Below the pieces are notes generated by a model that saw nothing but the letters and a program-made list of their open reading frames with translations, was not told where the DNA came from and made no database searches. This document shows positions 59,383-64,000 of a stretch of DNA of 64,000 nucleotides, piece after piece; within the stretch, counting starts at the first letter, position 1; each line of letters opens with the position of its first letter. The translations under genes and the position numbers were made by a program. Location of the stretch: contig OY754337.1 of assembly GCA_963573305.1 (NCBI GenBank), forward strand, positions 79,311,094-79,375,093. The letters run 5' to 3'. This DNA is from Pyrrhosoma nymphula (taxonomy: Eukaryota; Arthropoda; Insecta; Odonata; Coenagrionidae).

Positions 59383-60329
59383 TCAATTTATCAGTGTCCT
59401 CCTCCGAAGAAATTGTGAGGCGCTCGGATCCATTTTCTTTATGGGCGTAAATTCTTCCATTACGCACCCATAAGTACTTGATTTTGTCACATTGTTTAAG
59501 TCACACGCCACTGAGTATAACTTTTGGTTATAAGGTGTGAGGGATTCATTGGCATAAATAGGCATCACTGGGGAAAGATTAAAGCCTATGTCTCTGGAAG
59601 TAATATTTCTCTTGACTTTACGAGCGGCGACAATACTGGAAGCATGTGAATGACGAAGAAAGCGGACTATCACAGGGGTGGATGAATCAGACCCATATCC
59701 GCGGGTTTTGAGACGATCTGAGTAATCAAGGTCAGACAGACTAATTTCCGCACCAAGCGCTCGCCCAATTTTACACACCAGGGAGTCAACGATTCCACCA
59801 TCAACATAGGGCACACCACGAAATTCAACTACATTACGTAAGCACTCTTGCTCGGCTCTGTTTAATTGGACTTGGAGAGTTGAAACACGATCAGAGATAT
59901 AGGTATTCTCTGCGTGTAGGTTTTCAAGGCTGGAAAGGGAAGTCGTGATACCTTTAAGAGATCCTGCATGTTCAGTGATGGATTTCTGAATATCCGAGAG
60001 GGACGTTTTCATGTCCTCTTGGAGCTGCTTCACTCTGCCGATTAGTTCATTTACCAGTGCAGCTAGAGATGCATCGGAGGTTTTGTCCTTGCCAGGTTTT
60101 ATAGGCGTTGTGTCACATCGAAAAGCACGCATCCGGGTTGTACAGGAGTCACACACCCAGGTTTTTTTTGCAGATCTTCCAGAGCTTGCAAATCCCCATC
60201 AGACACAAAGACACAGGTCGCGTGGAAAAATGACTTACACTCGCCACATGTCAGACCCTTTTGATTATGCCGCGAGCCTTGGTTACAAATACCACAAGAA
60301 TGCGTTATGAAAGAATGACACGGGAGCAC
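59383..60329 (-). pseudogene. ORF1: PHD-finger, coiled-coil, RRM-like RNA-binding protein
   Basis: The first frame (60,329-60,099) holds six of the eight PHD-finger ligands, C12, C15, C28, C31, H36 and C39. The last pair, CDSC, is in the second frame (60,156-59,383), after a run of eight A on the minus strand (60,162-60,169). A slip in that run explains the frameshift. The 257-residue second frame continues with a coiled coil at about residues 29-95. An RRM-like domain follows (NVVEFRGVP, then LDYSDRLKTRG and TPVIVRFLRHSHA), then a C-terminal FP25K/L1-ORF1-like tail with SLTPYNQKLY. In this class ORF1 binds element RNA in a ribonucleoprotein. Apart from the one frameshift, ORF1 is open, in contrast to ORF2. 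Confidence 0.8.
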
Positions 60330-60579
60330 AGAGGAGACAACCTTTCAGCTCAAGAGCAGAACGACGAAATGTGGTGCATAGAAGAATTAGAATCTTCAAA
60401 AAAATAAATGGAAACAAAAATATTTGGAGACATGACGACTCTCTCTAAGCAGTTAGTTATCACGCGGAGGGAGGTCAAGTCTTTTTTCATGTCAGTAAAA
60501 GACGTATAACTCTTGGTTACGCCTTTTGTCCCTTCTGGAATTTTGCTAACCTTCCTCGTCAGATTCTTCCTCGAGACGT

Positions 60580-61165
60580 GGAGAACGGGACGGTGTGGGA
60601 AAGAGGAGAGGGAGGGGGAGGCTGGGAACTTCTTTTGGCTGGAAGAGGAAGGTGGAGCGGGGTCGTAGGAAAACAAAAAATGAAGATAGGGGGGGTTGGG
60701 AGGAGGGAATGCGGATAACTCAAGTAAGCGTGTGGGGAAAGGAAGGGGGTTGGTGTTGGGGGTGTGGGAGAGGGGGTGGGGTTGAGGGTTAGAAGGGCGA
60801 AGCAGCAGGGGGGAGAGGGGTGTGTGAGAGAGGGCAAGGAAAAACATTTTTAAAATAATGGCCGCCTGTCAGCCACGACTGTGGCGCACGGCAAAAGATA
60901 TCACTCACGTGTCTCTCGGAAGGGGGCGTGGGGGAGGAAAAAAGAAATAGATGGAGAGGAGAGAATGCAGCGCCTCTCTCGGGAAAAATAGCAAACGATG
61001 AAGAGAACACGGTAGGCGGAACAAAGAGCTAAAGACGAGGGGTGCGGGGCGGAGTATGTGTTTGTTTGGGGGTGGGGGGGTGTAGGTGGGAGGATTATTA
61101 CTCTCTTGAGTCGGAGGGGGTAGATGTGTTGGTTCAAGCAAGACTCGCGGGAGGGCAGAGGGGGT
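60580..61165. repeat. Purine-rich tracts
   Basis: Two G/A-rich blocks (about 60,580-60,835 and 60,915-61,165) with GGGAGGGGGAGG and GGGGGTGGGG runs on the plus strand, next to the 5' end of the LINE. Confidence 0.7.
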
Positions 61166-61585
61166 ATGATATATATTTACTTAATCGATGAAAATTCACG
61201 CATGGTAAAATATAGAATAGAATATAACTTAGTTCACCCATATAATTATACACATATTTTAACAAAAAAAATGGGGGTGAAATTTGGCACCCCAGCAGAA
61301 ATAATTTCTTGTTTTGGGGGTTGCCATTCCTTGAATAAATAGGCTACAGTTCAGCAGTTAGCATTCACAAAAATAATTATAAAATCAATTCTGGCTTTTG
61401 CATAACATAGATGTGTTCTATAATATCAGATTTGAGTTGGAAATAAAATAAAGTGCAAGATTCACAAAATACAGTAAAATAAATACACATACGATTACAG
61501 GAATTACACCAAGATTTTTAACAGATATTCCACATCATTTTTTCTGTTGCAACCAAATTTTCCAATGAGGCGTCACAGGCGTGAC

Positions 61586-61741
61586 AAGCTAAAATATAAG
61601 CACACAGAAAAAGAAACTCACACGTCCGTTTTTATAATTTTTGGCGGTGCAACCGCCATCTTCTGAACTAGAGAGAGTATTTAAAAGTAATAAAAAAACG
61701 GACGTGTGAATTTCTTTTTCTGTGTGCTTAGGTTTTAGCCT
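61586..61741. mobile_element. Fold-back element with degenerate core at tip
   Basis: The arms 61,586-61,642 and 61,684-61,741 are complementary over about 57 bp (AAGCACACAGAAAAAGAAA, then CACACGTCCGTTTTT). The tip has CAGAAGATGGCGG...CCGCCAAAAA on the minus strand (61,639-61,668), which keeps stem II (GGCGG/CCGCC) while GAAAC is replaced by AAAAA. An AT run follows at 61,752-61,780. Confidence 0.7.
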
Positions 61742-61751
61742 TATTGGATCA

Positions 61752-61780
61752 ATATATATATATATATATATATATATCTT
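61752..61780. repeat. (AT)n microsatellite
   Basis: About 14 AT units, then a second short TA run before TACTAGCTG. Confidence 0.9.
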
Positions 61781-61934
61781 ATATATATACTAGCTGAATG
61801 TACCCGTTGAAATTCAACGGGCGTAAACAACATTGAACTTATTTTATAAGAAAACCCACAAAGCCTGAAGAACACTGTTAGCATGATCATTTCAGGAGTT
61901 CGTATCCTATCTTGTTTGTTGTGATCGTTGTAAT

Positions 61935-62512
61935 TCCTTCGTTTTCCATTTCGTGCAAGGAGAGTTGAGTGATAGTTTGTCCTCTTTAATGCACGGGAAA
62001 CCCAATAATGGGCCACGAAGACTCATTACTACTTAATAAATAGCACCTAGGTTGATAGATGGTCACCTCGTCCCACTGGTTCTCTTGAGCCATCTTCTGA
62101 GTGATTAAAAGCTTGATCACTTACCTTGTGTACATGAATATATTTGCATTCAATGCATTAATTGAGTTCCGCTATTCAACGTTGATATGTGCGTTGAGTA
62201 TCTTAATCAGAATAGGAGAGTAGAGTATAATCCAGCGGTTGATACCGTCAAAAGGAGCATTTTCAGCTGCAGCCTTGTTTATTTGTCCTATGAATCCTTC
62301 ACTACCCGGACTGCGCCTTCGGTATGAAGGGTAGTCATAAATATTGGTTTCTAAATCATAATCATTGGTTACTAAATTAAAAATCTATGGTGACCATTTT
62401 AGTGCAATTGCCAATTTTTATGCACCGATGATGTCCATTGCGCAGAATATCCGTTTTTCTTATGGGTAAGAAGCATTTAGTGACGTAATTATAATTTCCG
62501 CCATCTTAAAAC
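61935..62512. repeat. Unnamed direct repeat, copy 1
   Basis: It aligns with 62,975-63,535 in the same orientation, about 1,045 bp apart. Shared blocks include GACTCATTACTACTTAATAA, GTTCTCTTGAGCC, ACCCGGACTGCGCCTTC and CATTGCGCAGAAT. No frame is shared. The class is unknown; upstream TACTAGCTG and CCCGTTGAAATTCAACGGG may mark an element end. Confidence 0.75.
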
Positions 62513-62974
62513 AGATTGAAGTTTCGAAACAGATGGTTCAATATTTGAACAAAATTTTTAGCTGGTTACCCATCAGTAGGTTTGGATAGGATGAAATTTG
62601 TACGCATCTTAGCGCAATCCGAGAAACACCACGGAGAGATTATCATGAGATTGCTGGTGGGTATGTCTTAGAGCATCCACGGCTAATCTTTGTCGTTTTT
62701 CATGCAAGGACTCATTTTCTCGCAAAGAAGACATTCCTCTTGCTTTAGAAAATGTTTTCGAAAGATTACTCTATTTTCTATTAGGCATGCTGATGGATAT
62801 ATTTTTAAGTCCAAGGAAGGGAAACAGCGGCGAGTGAGAGTCTTGAATAGGCAAATCGATGATTGAGTGAATGTAGGTTTACTGCACTTTAACACTTTTA
62901 AACATATGTAAAGAACTCGTATTTTTTATGATGCGGGAATTGGTCTAAAAACTGTTCGCAATCGTAATGAAAAT

Positions 62975-63535
62975 CAATGGTTCGCTGACCGTTTTCCAGG
63001 TGCACGGAGATATGAGTGACTGTAGGTCCTCTTTCATGCACGGGAAACTCAAAAATGGGCCACAAAGACTCATTACTACTTAATAAATAGCACCTAGGGT
63101 GATAGATGGATACATCGTCCCTCCGGTTCTCTTGAGCCGTCTTCTGTGTGATTAACATCTTGACCGCTTCCCTTGTGTACATAAATATATTTGCAGACTA
63201 AATTTAGTTGAGCAATTCAACGTTCATATGTCCGTTGATTATCTTAATCAGTATTGAAGATTAGGGTACAATCCAGAGGTGAACAACGTCTAAAGGAGAA
63301 TTTCCAGCCGTTGCCATGTTTATTTGACCTATGAATCCTACATCACCCGGACTGCGCCTTCTGATAAAGGGTAGCCGTAATCATTGTTTTTAGTTGTTAA
63401 ATAAAAAATGTATGGTGATTTTTAGTGCACTTGTCGATTTTCATGCACGGATGTCGTTCATTGCGCAGAATTTCCGCTCTTCCTTCGGGTGAGAAGCATG
63501 TAGTGACATTATTATAGTTTCTGCCATCTTAAATG
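62975..63535. repeat. Unnamed direct repeat, copy 2
   Basis: Partner of 61,935-62,512. It ends near CTGCCATCTTAAA, as copy 1 does. Confidence 0.75.
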
Positions 63536-64000
63536 TATTTTACACACACTCAAACGTATTTTATTACGGATTTGTGGGATGTGCTAGGGACTGTATATTC
63601 CGCTTCAGGTATCATTGCTTGGCCAGACGTGCCGTGCGACGATGAATTTTTTTTAACCCACTTCCGTGCTTCCTCCTCGTTGAAAAAGAAATTACTCCAC
63701 ATTCATGGACGCTCCCGCTTTTCGTCCTCCCTTCCATTCGCGAGGGCATTTCTAAAGTTGGGCGGGAGTTCCGCATTTTGTGCCCTCCCTCATGTCAAGC
63801 CTCCCAGACCTTTTTCTCCGCATTTTAATCGGTTCACTCGGGTGATATCCTTGCGCCTTAGACTATATTCTCACGCTAACGTCTCGGGTTCGAAGAATGC
63901 ACTGCGGAAAATTGTAATATTTTTCCGGCAGCTGCTCTCAGCATTTCCTCTGTAAAAAAAAATAAGTTTTAAATGTAGCGGTTAGTTTTTCTCATGTACA
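63536..64000. other. Window end, nothing confirmed
   Basis: A GC-richer stretch at about 63,600-63,900 contains a long plus-strand frame without recognisable domain. It overlaps the repeat end and is not listed as a gene. Confidence 0.4.

Larger units (their letters stand above)
56726..60345 (-). mobile_element. CR1/Jockey-type non-LTR retrotransposon, nearly full length
   Basis: Reading on the minus strand: ORF1 (PHD finger, coiled coil, RRM-like domain), then an apurinic-type endonuclease, reverse transcriptase and C-terminal domain. It ends in an (ATTC)n tail, seen on the plus strand as ATGAATGAATGAATGAA near 56,730. It is the longest and most complete element in the window. ORF2 is broken by many stops and frameshifts and has an internal deletion. 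Confidence 0.85.

Noticed and set aside
60350..60847. 165-residue minus-strand frame upstream of the LINE ORF1
   Set aside because: Pro/Ser-rich low complexity from the purine tract; not part of ORF1.
63533..63955. 140-residue plus-strand frame near window end
   Set aside because: Begins inside a repeat copy and has no recognisable domain.

Overview
The window looks like non-coding DNA from a large, AT-rich arthropod (probably insect) nuclear genome. No host gene, rRNA or confident tRNA was recognised. Nearly every coding trace is a decayed transposable-element fragment, and long stretches hold no recognisable gene. Stop codons, frameshifts, TTAA-flanked miniature elements, R2/R4-type, RTE-type and CR1/Jockey-type non-LTR retrotransposons and a Penelope-like GIY-YIG endonuclease all fit this. 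The species cannot be named from the sequence.

Layout. 0.4-1.2 kb: a Tc1/mariner-type fold-back carrying a transposase C-terminus on both arms, next to a LINE tail (1.25-1.72 kb). 2.8-3.6 kb: a TIR element with G-runs. 4.3-4.74 kb: a Penelope-like 3' part (GIY-YIG ORF plus hammerhead-like core). 8.4 kb: a pogo/Tigger-like MITE. 10.3-12.5 kb: two TTAA-ended MITEs, one interrupted by a fold-back with two hammerhead-like cores. 16.2-18.1 kb: an inverted LINE fragment, a 171-bp fold-back with a 10-bp target duplication, and a further hammerhead-like core. 19.6-22.3 kb: three related MITEs. 25.2-26.5 kb: an R2/R4-type reverse transcriptase. 30.6-34.9 kb: a fold-back, a tRNA-like inverted pair, another MITE and purine-rich tracts. 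36.5-40.6 kb: LINE tails, one nested inside a hAT-like element. 42.2-44.8 kb: a TIR element and an RTE-type pseudogene. 47.2-54.7 kb: a MITE, two copies of an unnamed direct repeat, and two fold-backs. 56.7-60.3 kb: the longest element, a CR1/Jockey-type retrotransposon with ORF1 and broken ORF2. 61.6-63.5 kb: a fold-back and an unnamed 0.55-kb duplication.

The most interesting signal is a dispersed set of short units with a hammerhead-ribozyme-like core (CTGANGA-like box, stem II, GAAA). In five loci (six cores) the distance from CTGA to the base after GAAA is the same 31 nt although loop and flank sequences differ. One core lies directly downstream of the GIY-YIG ORF in the same orientation, which ties the family to Penelope-like elements. 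Several other cores sit at the tip of long palindromes of about 120-260 bp, two of which have apparent target-site duplications. This suggests a non-autonomous, ribozyme-bearing fold-back family mobilised by Penelope-like machinery; the mobility model is inference.
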